Below are positions 13,142-23,514 of a stretch of DNA of 64,000 bases, one piece after another (position 1 is the stretch's first letter; every line of letters begins with the position of its first letter). Location of the stretch: assembly GCA_013398015.1 (NCBI GenBank), contig VZRR01012414.1:186001-250000 (forward strand), given 5' to 3'. This DNA is from Oreocharis arfaki. Its lineage: Eukaryota > Chordata > Aves > Passeriformes > Paramythiidae. A program made the translations under genes and the position numbers. Below the pieces are notes generated by a model, which was not told the DNA's origin, ran no database searches, and saw only the letters and a list, made by a program, of their open reading frames with translations.

Positions 13142-13390
13142 CTTGTTCAAAGTTTTTGTATAAAACTAAGACCTTATTTTACATGGGAAAAATAAAATAC
13201 CAAAGGCTTTGCAGCGAGCTTTGTACAGGTGTTCCAGACATTGAAGTAGTTTATTAAGATAGGATTTTAAAGCAATGCTTATGTATTTTCTAATGTAATT
13301 TTAGGTAGCACTCACCCCATTAAACTTTGCTATCTCTGAGAAAGGAGATAGACTACACGGAAAAGCAAAGGATACACATGCAGTGAGAGG

Positions 13391-13420
13391 TACAATGTGC
13401 ACATGTACAATGTACACATG
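13391..13420 (+). repeat. 15-bp tandem duplication, 2 copies
   Basis: TACAATGTGCACATG (13391-13405) is followed directly by TACAATGTACACATG (13406-13420), one mismatch in 15. It is followed by CGCATGTAC. Alternating purine-pyrimidine stretches (GTGCACATGTAC and similar) make the segment a possible Z-DNA former. Confidence 0.9.
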
Positions 13421-15129
13421 CGCATGTACTGAAAGGGTAAGTAGTCCTTAATAAGATAATTATCTCTCTTGCAGAAAATGAGTGTTTTAATCATCAGGAG
13501 ACATCTGCAAGGGCTCTAGAGGGGAAATTGGTGAGGATATTGGTTAGATGGATCAGAATATTCTGCCAGTACCAGTCCAGGGAGGTTTGAAGGAGAGGTA
13601 GAACTTGAGGTAGAATTAGTTTATTTTTTTAAATTTATTCTTTTATTTATTCTGAGACCAGAATTGGTTTATTTTTCTTTACATTGAAGTGATTTTGTAC
13701 AAAAAACTTTAATTATAGCCTACTTAGTAGGAAAGACAGCCTCTTCATAGGAACAAGTAAACTTCTGGAAACAAATTGATACTTGTAACCGCCTTACCTT
13801 CAGGAGGAGATGCATTTTTTTGATTCTTTGAAATTCTCAATTTCATTGATGTTTTCATCTTTCTTTTAAGCCATCATGATAATGCATAAAAAATAGACAG
13901 TGCCCAGAATTTAACCTTTTTTTTCAGTCCCCCAGTAATAGAAATTTTGCGGCGTGTAAGACAAAACAATTCTCAGAACATACAGATTTAATGACTGCTA
14001 CCTCTTATCAAGCTGTGTACTTATTCAGATTTGGAATTCATGCAGATTTTAATGCAGAATCTCAGTTTTCAAACCCTTTTGGAAGTAGCCAGAGAGGAAT
14101 GGTAATAATGATTTAAATTATTATCTAACTTGATCTATGTGGGATCTCCTTGAAAAACTCACTGTGTATAGTTTAGACACATTCTTGAGTGATTTGTTGT
14201 CTTAGGGCCTCTCAGCCCAGGCTGAATGTTCTAGGGGATCATGTGATTTCCTTGTTGCAAACTTTGAATAATGAAATCAGGAACACAGTAAAGCTGGAAC
14301 CCATCTTTCCATGGCTTTGTCCTCAACTCTCTTCTCTGTATAAACTTGTACTTTAAAGTACTGATGAGAAAATTCACAGTTCTGCTGCCTTCCCTGCATT
14401 CTAGAAATGACTTTCAGGTGGTAAGTTATGTATTCAGTGGAAATATTAAAAGAATTAAGCTATCAAGACTGAATTTAATTTTCTTGTGCTTCCAGAAATG
14501 ATTGAATTACATTAATGATGGTTTCGTGTTTGAATTTTCCTTTGCAGAGTTGTAGGGACAACATGTGGAGGACTTTTTATTAATGAAATGCTCACCTGAC
14601 TGGCTGGGTTTCCAGCATTTCCTCTGTTAGTCCTCATTAAATGCACAGACTGGTTAAAATTCACCTCTTTCTGTTTAGCTGTTTGGCCCCATGTTGGCTG
14701 TTTTCCTGAGTGTCAGAACTTTTACTAGGAAAAAAAGAAGATCCTGAAGAATGTGATGCTACTTTAAGGAGGACAAATCTTCTATTTCTACCCTGACATT
14801 AAACTCCTAAAGGTGAACAAAGAGGGAGACATGTCTAGAAATGCACAAAGAAGCTGAGCTAATTAAGAGAGCTCTCACTGCCTCCCTTCATGAAAGCTGC
14901 TATGCTTTTGAAACCCTGGAGATGGTTTCACTGTGGATTTGTGAGGTTAGGAATACAGCTGGGATGCTGAGGCTGTGGGCTGGGTGGTATGTATAGAATG
15001 TGTTTGATCAGTTTCCCTGGTCGTATTAGAAAGAGATGGCATAAAACAAATGGGGTGGAAATAGGCAGAAAGGATGAGGAGCTCCCTCTGGGATAGGTCT
15101 GAACTTATTTAAATTGTGGGAATTTTGTC

Positions 15130-15161
15130 TGTGTGTGTGTGTGTGCGTGTGTGTGTGTGTA
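15130..15161 (+). repeat. (TG)16 microsatellite with one C interruption
   Basis: About 32 bases of TG dinucleotides broken only by a C at 15146 (GTGTGCGTGT). It is the longest dinucleotide repeat I found in the window and a likely length-polymorphic marker. Confidence 0.95.
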
Positions 15162-15401
15162 TTGAATGTATTTTTTCCTGGAGATTTCAGTGACAATTTT
15201 TTTTTCTCCTAATCTTTATCAATGTCACAGAAAACATATTTGAGCCTTCAGAAACTTGAGGTTCAAACCCTGCAGTTCATTCCTGCAGATGTCTGCATGG
15301 CACGCTACAGCCCTGCTTTCTGTATACTGACATGCAAATAGCTTGTCCGTCTCATCTCGCACCCTTACTATGATTCCCTGCTTGGTTTCTGTCACTTTCA
15401 G

Positions 15402-15637
15402 GTGTTCAACACGGTAAAAATACTTTTCTTGTCTGAAACATCATCACTGAGGGTGTACTTGAACAATGCTATCTCTGGGATAAATATATGTGATTGTGGC
15501 ATTTTGGATAAACAGAACCTGGGTGATGCAGGACACGCTGCCTCTCTTTACAAGCCACTGAGGATCAATAATGAATCTTCAGTGCACCCCATTAAATTTA
15601 CCAGCGTTAAGGCTACCCAGGATATCACAACACGCTG
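15402..15637 (+). other. Exon-like open segment (candidate coding exon, unrecognised)
   Basis: What is seen: a good acceptor (long pyrimidine tract, then CACTTTCAG), 236 bases open in one frame, and a good donor (CGCTG then GTAAGG). The frame starts in phase 0 (GTG TTC AAC) and leaves two bases at the end. The 78-residue translation has balanced composition, including an ICDCGILDKQNLGDAGH stretch near residues 29-45. The first in-frame stop is the TAA inside the donor, so the splice junction coincides exactly with the end of the open frame. I do not recognise the protein and propose no function. It is the best exon-shaped segment in the window together with 6731-6903, and their phases are compatible. 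Chance remains a serious alternative. Confidence 0.25.
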
Positions 15638-18488
15638 GTAAGGAGATTCACATGGCAGTCAGTCCTTTCAGTCATATTCACAGGCAACAGCTCCTTCACC
15701 TTTATTCTTCAATAGGAAGAATATAAACAAGACCTTTACACTGCCTTGAAATGGATCAAAAATCCTTGTGTCTCGTCTTCCATGGTGAGCCTAACTCTGG
15801 TCATCTGATTCCTGTATCAGCAAGGAAGGTTTTCATCACTCGACAGGACCATGGACAAACTTGGCAGAAAGTGAAGAGCATTAATAATAACAGATGTTGT
15901 AATGTTTTGCTGTGTTTACAATGCCCCTGTATGCTCCATGTATCATTTGAAATTATATTGAAGTGATTGATTTTTATTTAATTACTACAAGATAAAACAT
16001 TTTCAGAACAGCTCAAGGGTTTTGGAAAATTAAATAAAGAATTCAGAGTCTGTCTGAGAAATTCCGTGTTTGGATCTGACTCCAGCCATTAAAAACTGGT
16101 CCTCAGTTAAATGGGAAAATAAAATTTTGCTTTAGTTTTCTTTTTTTTCTATTGTAAACATGAGAACGGCAGTGAAATTCTACTGGGAAAGCAATACCAA
16201 TAAAACATCGGAATTAAAGGGGAAAAATTTTTAAAGTTTGCTTGAAAATTTTATGCAATCATATATGACTGCTTAGTCTTTAAATCTGTTTTCCTTTTGG
16301 TTTTTATTCAGCAAGCTGCTTAAGACCATGGCTCACTTTAAGCAGGCAGCAGGTTTAAATCCTTGTTGAACTGGGTCCGGCACAGTTACGTGTTAGTTCA
16401 GCTCAGAATGATAAATATTTGCTCATATTAGTGCTATGCAAAACCTGATTTTTAACCTCATGAGAGCACTGTGACATGAGCAAAGGACTTGGAGTCTTGC
16501 ACAAGCCTCCTGAGGAGAAGTTCCCCGTGCACATGATGCATGAAGGGCACCTTTATTCAGAAGCAGCCATAGATTTGTGGATCTGTGATGATTCATTGAG
16601 CAATTTCTAGAGATCCTGGAAACATGAGTTTCCTGGGGCAGCAGAAGGACTACAAAGATATTTGACAAACGAAATGGACTAACTTTGCTTTTTCTGCCAA
16701 CCAAGGGACACTGCAATCTCCGTCAGGGTGTCAGCAGAGGGCCTAGCAGTCAACCTTTGAGTCTAAGTTCCTTCCTGCTTTCCCAGATGATGCTCTGCAG
16801 GACATGAGTGATGGGGCACTAGGGCAATGCATATCCACAACAAGCAAATGTTGCTTGAGTTTGCAGTTTTCATGAAGAGAATCAACTAATTTCATTTGAA
16901 TTGTAAAACTTTGGTTGTGAAAGACAAAAAACCCTCCGTATCCCAAAGCCAAAATTCTGACCAAAATGCAGTGATCAGGAGCACTCCATGGCATTGCTGG
17001 TTTTGCAGATTTGGCCCTAGTGAGCCATTCCCTCAAGAGGAAGAGCCTCCCATTGCCTACTCTGGAGTGACTGAGCCTCCCCTGTGTCAGCCCTGAGAAG
17101 CCTGGGCACTGGCAGCACCATGCCTGCATTGGGATGATGTGTGCCACAGCTACTTGGATGCCACTTTTAGCAAAAGGCCAGGAAATTCAACACAGCGAGG
17201 GATTGAAACCTGTGCTCTGCAGTCCCACTCAGGCAAATACCCTCTTCAAGATGGAGAACCACTCTGTGTAGCCCTTTAAGTACACCCTTCCAAGAGGCAG
17301 AAATCTTCTCTTTCTTCTTTAGCAACTGGAAGATTTAAAAAAATGCTTTCCTGAAATCAGGCTCTGAGCAGACTCGACGTGCTTGAACCTCATTTCTCAC
17401 AGGGCAATAAAAGGTGTTCTGGTTCTTCAGCATATATCAAAGCCCCTCATTTTTTGTCCTCCCTGTCCTGGACCTGTTCTACCACCATTTCCAAAACTGC
17501 TTTTTGCCTATGCTGCTGAGAAAACTTGATCTGGCTTTACATTAAAAAATACTGAAGTCAGATGAGTATTTAGGAATGTGGAGGCTGTGGAAAATTTGAG
17601 TCATAAGCAACTGTATTATTTGAATAAGATTGTGTCTGACTTTGAAAGAAATACTCTGGCATTTTAGGTATGGGGTAATTTCAAAAGTTTTTTTCACTCT
17701 TCACTGCCATTGTAAAGTTCAGTCCTTGTAGGTCCCCAAATCCATATGCCAGTCTGTCACCTACAGCTCACTGTTGCCTCCTTTACGAGTGGCTGAGTGC
17801 TCCATATAGGCAGTGCCTCAGTCTTGAGGTGCCTTAACCCAAATCTCAACTGCAGCAACAAGGCTGAGGTGAAGCTGTGTCGACAGATTTGGGATCTGTT
17901 GTGTTGCTACTCTGAGCTTTGTGGGAATCCAAGACACATTGTGGTATTTTGGGGTAAACATCTCAAAGAGAAGGGACAATTTTTGGTAAACTGTAGGGAG
18001 TGTGGGAGAGCACCTTTGCTGTTAGAATAGGAAGCTAGAAATAAAGGTTTTTGTCTATTCCTGCATGGAGAGGTCACTCAGTGTCTCTGAACTTCCAGTT
18101 ACCTCCTGTAAAAAATATTACAGCTGTCATGTGAAACATTGTAGTGCCAAGTACAAAACTGGACAAGCTGAATGGCAGAGCTGGGCTTTGGTTTTTTGGT
18201 TTTTGACTTCTTTTTTAGTTTTTTTTTTTAGTTTGTTGTTTGTTTTTGTTTGGTGTTTTTGGTTTTGGTTGGTTGGGTTTGTTTTTTTTTTTTCTTGTTC
18301 GACTGTAAAGAAGAGAAAAAGGAGAATAAAATGGGTGCAAATTGCAAAGCCTTTTCTCTCAATTTTAAATTGGTGTAATGAAAAAAGACCAATATATATA
18401 ACAGTCACATGGAGAAAAACACAGAGGGGGAAAGGAATCACAGGGTTAAGAAACAGAGCTCATTAGATTGGGTGCTATATGGCATTAA
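15638..18488. other. Non-coding DNA, no gene seen
   Basis: A short frame near 15829-15880 translates to a peptide with a D-x-G-x-T-W core resembling an Asp-box; see findings. Elsewhere the frames are short and unsupported. Box-B-like motifs occur at about 16361-16373 on the plus strand (GGTTTAAATCC) and 17200-17212 on the minus strand (GGTTTCAATCC), but no matching SINE body could be delimited. A T/G-rich low-complexity stretch occupies 18188-18300. Confidence 0.6.
18188..18300 (+). repeat. T/G-rich low-complexity tract
   Basis: About 110 bases made almost entirely of T with interspersed G (GTTTGTTTTTGTTTGG and similar), ending in a long T run. It could be a decayed GTTT/poly-T tail. It creates a false hydrophobic open frame on the plus strand and a Lys/Asn-rich one on the minus strand. 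Confidence 0.85.
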
Positions 18489-18734
18489 TCATAGGATCAT
18501 AGAATCATTTAGGTTGGAAAAGACCTCTGAGATCTTCGAGTCAAGCCATTTACCCAGCACTGCCGAATCCATCACTAAACCATGTCCCCAAGTGCCATAT
18601 TTAAATATGGCACGTCTTTTAAATACCTCCGGGGATGGTGACTCAAACACTTCCCTGGGCCGCCTGTTCCAGTACCTGACAACCCTTTCCATGAAGAAAT
18701 TTTTCCAAATATCCAGTCCAAACCTCCCCTGCAG
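18489..18734 (-). mobile_element. CR1 LINE 3'-end fragment, minus strand
   Basis: The element's 3' end is at the left, starting with degenerate TCATAGRA octamers (the complement of the CR1 ATTCTATG tail) followed by the typical GGTTGGAAAAGACC block. Moving right are the 'CCATGTCCCCAAGTGCC' block, 'CTTTTAAATACCTCC', 'CACTTCCCTGGGC' and 'TCCAAACCTCCCCTGCAG' landmarks, after which similarity stops. In sense orientation it covers the last part of ORF2 and the short 3' UTR, so it is heavily 5'-truncated. A short open frame through it keeps recognisable CR1 C-terminal residues (DIWKNFF, RYWNR), which are not functional alone. It contains the palindrome at 18592-18613. Confidence 0.93.
18592..18613. 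repeat. Perfect 22-bp palindrome inside a CR1 copy
   Basis: The half-site GTGCCATATTT is directly followed by its reverse complement. The other CR1 copies here have an unrelated short sequence between GTGCCA and the CTTTTAAATACCTCC landmark, so the palindrome arose in this copy after insertion. A template-switch mutation is a simple explanation. Confidence 0.9.
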
Positions 18735-20238
18735 GATTAAATCTCCCTCCCTGCAGTAGCTCATTTTTAAGTGATGTGAGGATGTCTGCAGGCTGTTACC
18801 AGTCCTGTGCCTTGGGATACCTGTTTCCTGTAGCTGTACCCCTGCTCCTGGGAAGTGCCCAGCTGAGAGCAGCTGCTTTCCCATCACAGTTCTGCAGCTG
18901 GGGGCAGAAGCAGCCCATTCAACTTGGCACTTCCCCACAGATCTCTGGGCTAGGAAGATGGTGGCCAAGGAAATGTATGCACTCTTGGAACAATTCTGGC
19001 CATCTGTTCGTGATTAGCCTCTGTTTTCAAGGGACTGCTAGCTTCAGGCATGGGTCTGTCTATCTCCCAATCTGGGTGACAAACCCAGCTGTGGGGTTAG
19101 AGGGAAGAGAAGGAGGCAGCAGGGTGAAAATGCCTCTCCTGGGCCACCCAGCTGGGTTATATGTGCTCTTAACTGTCTCCTGAAAAGGTGGGAAATAGAG
19201 GATATAATTTGTTTCCTGCACACCCAGTGCCTCTGCCCAAGCACAAGCACCTTGGTGAGGTCGTTATATTTTCTCTGGACTCCTCTATTTCTCTGGCAGA
19301 GAAGCTGGCGTTGTCATGGCATTTGCTGACAGCCAGCTGTCCTACTTGGAAAGCAGCACTTTGCTTCTGCTTCCTGGTTTCCCAGTCTGCCCCAGCCACG
19401 GAGAAATCCTGTGGAAAAAAGCTGAATGTCAGGTTTGCATCAGAGTAAATATATACCAGGATCTCAAATTAACATCATGTGGGGAATCATAGTTTTATTC
19501 TTCCTATATTTTAAGTGCCTGACTTTGCACCTTATCAATATTCGTAGCGTTTTTTTCGTCTTTTACATTTTGTTGTTAAGGGAAGCTCTTGGCTGCCGAT
19601 TAAGTACTATGAGCAGGCCTGAAGAAACCCGCAGGTTATTGGGAAATATATTAATTTGTTCCAGATCTCACTTTACTTATCATCATTGGTTTTGGAAGCC
19701 AATAACTTTAAAGCAGAGTTGCAAATCGTTTCAGCATGTTAAAACCCACAGAGATGTGCAAGTTCATGTGTGTATACCATGTCTTAAACAGAGATGTACA
19801 TTTTATGTCAAACACTCAAATGACCACTTAAGAACATGGGAATTTATTTAAATTTTGGCTGCTTAGTAAGTGTTGGACTACATTTCCACTATATAATAAT
19901 GACATCAAGAGCTTTGTTAAATTAACCACAAGACCAATGTGTATTTCCTATGGCTTTCTCAGGGGACGTCCAGTACCCTAATCCTTCCAAAAGGCAGCAT
20001 GCTAAAATATTGCAGGGACGGAGCACATGGGGGGCAAGACTGCAGCTGACAAATGACAGTCAGATGCTGAAGTCCGGTGTAGATCTGCGTAATGTAGGAT
20101 TATTGCTGCTGTTCTGGAATGTAAAATAAATCTAACACCAGTTTGATGTCAGCCCCTCTGGGTGAATTGATCACTAGAATGTGTAGCTGAGGATGCTCTG
20201 CTCGTGCTGGGAACTTCATGGCACATCTGTTTTCCTAC
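18735..20238. other. Non-coding DNA, no gene seen
   Basis: Several overlapping frames of 70-140 codons occur on both strands, without domains or consistent splice signals. Nothing else is recognised. Confidence 0.6.
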
Positions 20239-20487
20239 CTCTCGTGTACCATTGGGTTTCAGTACTGAAAACTGCTGCCCCAGGCCATGCACACAGGCAA
20301 TCATTGGCTGCCGTTTTTTATATGTGTGTGTAAGTCTGTCTTTGCTCAAAGATTCAATTAGAAATGACTGCTTCAGTTCCACTGTCTCTTGATGAAACGT
20401 TTCAGTTTCTGGTTGTAGAAGTAATATCCTATGACTTAGGTAGAAAACGAAAAGCATATTCCTCATTAAAGTGTTGCAGCGAATTTC
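20239..20487 (-). other. Exon-like open segment, minus strand (candidate, unrecognised)
   Basis: Read on the minus strand, a very strong acceptor (a run of T, then ACTTGCAG) is followed by 249 bases open in one frame (83 codons, phase 0 at both ends) and a moderate donor (CGAGAG then GTAGGA). The peptide contains LLLQPETETFHQETVELKQ near residues 22-40 and HGLGQQFSVLKPNG near residues 66-79. The acceptor's polypyrimidine tract is a plain A12 homopolymer on the plus strand, which could mimic an acceptor by accident. The open frame extends beyond both splice points (stop to stop it exceeds 120 codons), so the splice sites do not delimit it. I do not recognise the protein. The strand is opposite to the other candidates. 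Confidence 0.15.
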
Positions 20488-21194
20488 CTGCAAGTAAAAA
20501 AAAAAAATTGAAACAATGCAGAACTTAAACATAATTTATGAATAGGAAAAATGGATTGATTTTTTATGTTATCGGCTACAAACAATTTGCTTAACTCTGG
20601 TGCTGAATCAGCTAGGTGGTTACAGTAGTTTCCAAATGGTGTTTGGCTCCAGGATCTTCAAAAACTCTGCTAAAAAGAGTGGAGGTCTGGGTAGAGCATG
20701 GAATTTTCTCTGGTCTGATCCTCTCCTATCTTGTCTATTTCCTTTGTATGCAGCTTCATTACAGTGGTCTCAAGGAAGAACAATAACTGGATGTCACTAG
20801 AAAAATGTTATTTACAATTTTTTATTCCTAACAGCCAGAAATACTGCAGGCATACAATGGCAATGATGACACCTGGAAACACCCATAGCATGTGTGCAGA
20901 GTGTGGAAAAGCTAGGTGTTTGGATTGTGCCTGCTTCACATATTGCTTAGATCCTCAGAGTTCAATTTTCAGCAGATTCCTTTATGGGCGTATGTCTTTT
21001 ATCTTGGTAATACTGGCTAGGGTTCAATTAAGTTTGGTGGCAATACTTTAAAAAAGTCTCCAACAAGTCGTTCCTTCAGGTTTCTTAGACACGTGTAACA
21101 GTGGTACATCATCAAGATTTTGGTGAGTTCCTGGTGAACAAAATGGAATAGTCATGCCTTGCACTAAAGTATCAGCATTTTAAAAGATGACTTT
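20488..21194. other. Non-coding DNA, no gene seen
   Basis: AT-rich sequence with short frames only. A Cys-rich stretch in one frame near 20900-20960 has no supporting signals, and I saw no zinc-finger spacing. Confidence 0.6.
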
Positions 21195-22432
21195 TCACAG
21201 ACTCGGAGAAGCAGCTAGGTTGGAAAAGACTTTTGAGGTCATCGAGTCCAGCCTATGACTTAATACCACCTTATCAAATAGACCATGGCACCAAGTGCCA
21301 CATCCACCAAACACCTCCAGGGACCATGGCTCCAGCACCTCCCTGGGCAGTCCATTTCAATGCCCAATCTCCATTTCTGTGAAAAAATTCTCCCTAATTT
21401 CTGACCTAAATCTCACCTGGTGCAGTTTGAGACTGTATCCTCTTGCCCTGCCACTTGTTTCCTGGGAGAAGAGACCGACCCTCACCTGGCTACAGCCTAC
21501 TTCAAGGCAGTTGTAGGGAGCAGTAAGGTCTCTCCCAAACCTCCTTTTCTCCAGGCTAAACACCCCCAGCTCCCTCAACCACTTCTCATAAGAGTTGTGT
21601 TTCTGACCCCTCAGCAGCCTTGTTACTCTTCTCTGGACATACTCCAGCATCTCAACATCCTTCCTAAATTGGGGGGCCCAGCACTGGACACAGGACTGAG
21701 GGTGCAGCCTAAACAGTGCTGAATACAGGGGAAGAATGACTTCCCTGGTCCTGCTGGCCACACTGTTCCTGATACAAGCCAGGATGCTGTTGGCCTTCTT
21801 GGCCATGTGGGCACACTGCTGGCTCATTGTCAGTCTGCCATCAATCAGCACCCCCAGGCCCCTTTCTGCCTGGCTGCTGGCCAGCCCCTCCATCCCCAGC
21901 CTGTAGTGCTGCAGGGGGTTGTTATGGCCAAACTGCAGGACCTGGCTCTTGGTCTTGTTGAACCTCGTGCCATTGGTCTCAGCCTGTTGATCCAGCCTGG
22001 CCAAGTTCCTCTGCAGAGCCCTCTTACCATCCAACAATCAACATGCCCACCCAGTTTGGCATCATGGGCAAATTTGCTTCTGGTGGACTCTGTTCCCTCA
22101 CCCAAATTATCAATAAAGATATCAAACAGGACTGGGCCCAACACTGATCCCTGAGGGACACCACTAGTGACCAGCTGCCAACTGGATGCAGCACTATTCC
22201 CCACCTCTGTCTGGGCCCAGCTGTCCAGCCGGTTCTTAACTCAGTGAAGGGTGTACCTGTCCAAACCATGGGCTGCCAGCTTTTTCAGGAGTGTGCTATG
22301 GGAGAGAGTGTCAAAGGGAAGTCCAGGTACACAACATCCACAGCCTTCCCCGCATCCACTAGGCTGGTCACAAAAGGAGATCAGGTTGGTCAGACAGGAC
22401 CTCCCCCTCCTCAATCCATTCTGGCTGTGTCT
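21195..22432 (-). mobile_element. CR1 LINE, longest copy in the window (about 1.2 kb), minus strand
   Basis: This is a 5'-truncated CR1 non-LTR retrotransposon with its 3' end at the left (GGTTGGAAAAGAC landmark near 21219). In sense orientation it covers the second half of the reverse-transcriptase domain, the C-terminal region and the short 3' UTR. Landmarks on the minus strand are a palm motif beginning SGVPQGSVLGPVLF (about 22126-22168), the catalytic-loop equivalent at 22061-22072, and the long C-terminal region down to about 21357. It is inactive: see the separate pseudogene entry. The 5' limit near 22432 is approximate. CR1 inserts by target-primed reverse transcription and usually leaves truncated copies like this one. 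I did not find a clear target-site duplication. Confidence 0.95.
21357..22171 (-). pseudogene. CR1 ORF2 reverse-transcriptase fragment, broken
   Basis: In intact CR1, ORF2 encodes an endonuclease plus reverse transcriptase that copies the element's RNA at the target site. Here only the part from the palm SGVPQGS motif to near the C-terminus remains. Three breaks are visible. The catalytic-loop equivalent reads FAHD (22061-22072) where the family normally has FADD, so one metal-binding Asp is lost. The frame shifts near 22040, and the 226-codon minus-strand frame ending at 21357 is the downstream part. The downstream frame ends at a TGA (about 21354-21356) where the family normally has Trp in an HWN motif. 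The endonuclease and the first half of the transcriptase are absent. It is certainly non-functional. Confidence 0.9.
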
Positions 22433-23395
22433 GATGGCAAGGAAAGAAGGACATCATCATAATAATGTTGGCAAGTGCACATTTTTGTGACACTAGCATT
22501 TTTTGTGTTATGCACTCTATGTTAATATGGCCACTTGAAAAAGTAATGAAGGTCAGACTTAAGGGAGCGCCTTATTTTATATGATGTACAAATTGTGACT
22601 GATATAGCTGCATAAAAAAATCTTTAGCAAAGCAGTTAGTGATCATAGAGTACCACCACACAGTAGATACCACCACAACTGATGCTGAAAGAGGTAATTA
22701 ACAGAGCAGCAAGAGCAACAATTTCTGTCTTCAGAGTTGGCTCTCGACAGGTCAAGAGATTTCTACATTCCTTTCTTTCTTTTCCTGCAACTTTGCAGCC
22801 TCTCCTCCACCAAATGGATGCCAACTGACCTATTTACCTTCCATAAGTCCCACACTTCAAAAGGCAAATGCTGTTGGATTGCCATTACCTAGCTGACTGA
22901 GCTAATTGAGCTTGCAAAAGTGGTAATTATCTATATAGTTTCCTCCTGTGATGGCAAACATTTACACCAGGGATAATCAGCAGCTGCTGATTCCCCTTGG
23001 CAGAGTGATCAATGCATCAGTCAGGCAGGTGTAGCACAGGCTGGGAATTACTGCTGTGGGGTGAGGCCTTGGCACACCTAAGGTCTGCCTCCACGCTCAC
23101 TTGTCAAGCATCCAAGAGAGTCAGTGGTGTGTTCCGCTGTAGAAACCATTCTGGTTATGTGTTCATAATCATTGTCAGTGTATGGCAGCATTATTAAAAT
23201 AATAACTTTCTTGAGGTACTGGAAATGCAAGAGAATAAATCTGTATGCCCAAGTGAGTCCCTGGGGTATCATATCCTGTGGCAGCAAGGAGTGCTCACTC
23301 TTAAGGTATTAGCCGAATGGCCAGGACAACTGCTCTGTAATACAAGCTCATGATAAAGTGGTTTTGGGACATTTATTTCTTATTGCCTGTTTTAG
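22433..23395. other. Non-coding DNA, no gene seen
   Basis: No recognisable feature. The frames are short and overlapping. Confidence 0.6.
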
Positions 23396-23514
23396 CCATG
23401 AAACACCAAATACCAGTCCACTCAGTGAACAATTGCAAGGAAGGGAAGACCACATTTGCGCAGATTGGGGACTGTTTCTGGTATTTGTCCACTAGATGGC
23501 TGCAATTGTTGAAG
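23396..23514 (+). other. Exon-like segment with strong splice signals (candidate, unrecognised)
   Basis: TTATTGCCTGTTTTAG forms a good acceptor, and GAAG followed by GTAAGTA is close to the ideal donor. The 119 bases between them are open in one frame: two bases plus 39 codons, from ATG AAA CAC to TTG AAG. The peptide has no recognised motif. A second frame, the one that would continue the segment at 15402-15637, is open for about 32 codons and then meets TAG. The segment could be a non-coding RNA exon, a poison exon or chance; the donor is the main reason to list it. Confidence 0.2.

Larger units (their letters stand above)
6904..15401. other. Non-coding DNA, no gene seen
   Basis: This is 8.5 kb without a recognisable gene. 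The longest frame, 156 codons on the minus strand at 10106-10576, has no domain, overlaps other frames and has no supporting signals. The region holds a palindrome (13122-13141), a 15-bp tandem duplication (13391-13420) and a (TG)n microsatellite (15130-15161). From about 12.6 to 14.6 kb the DNA is AT-rich, with several homeodomain-type TAAT cores. Confidence 0.65.

Noticed and set aside
16310..17215. Two box-B-like motifs suggesting tRNA-derived SINEs
   Set aside because: I could not find a matching box A at normal spacing, a SINE body, a tail or target-site duplications.
18065..18466. 133-codon frame with a strongly hydrophobic centre
   Set aside because: The hydrophobic part is a translation of the T/G-rich low-complexity tract at 18188-18300.
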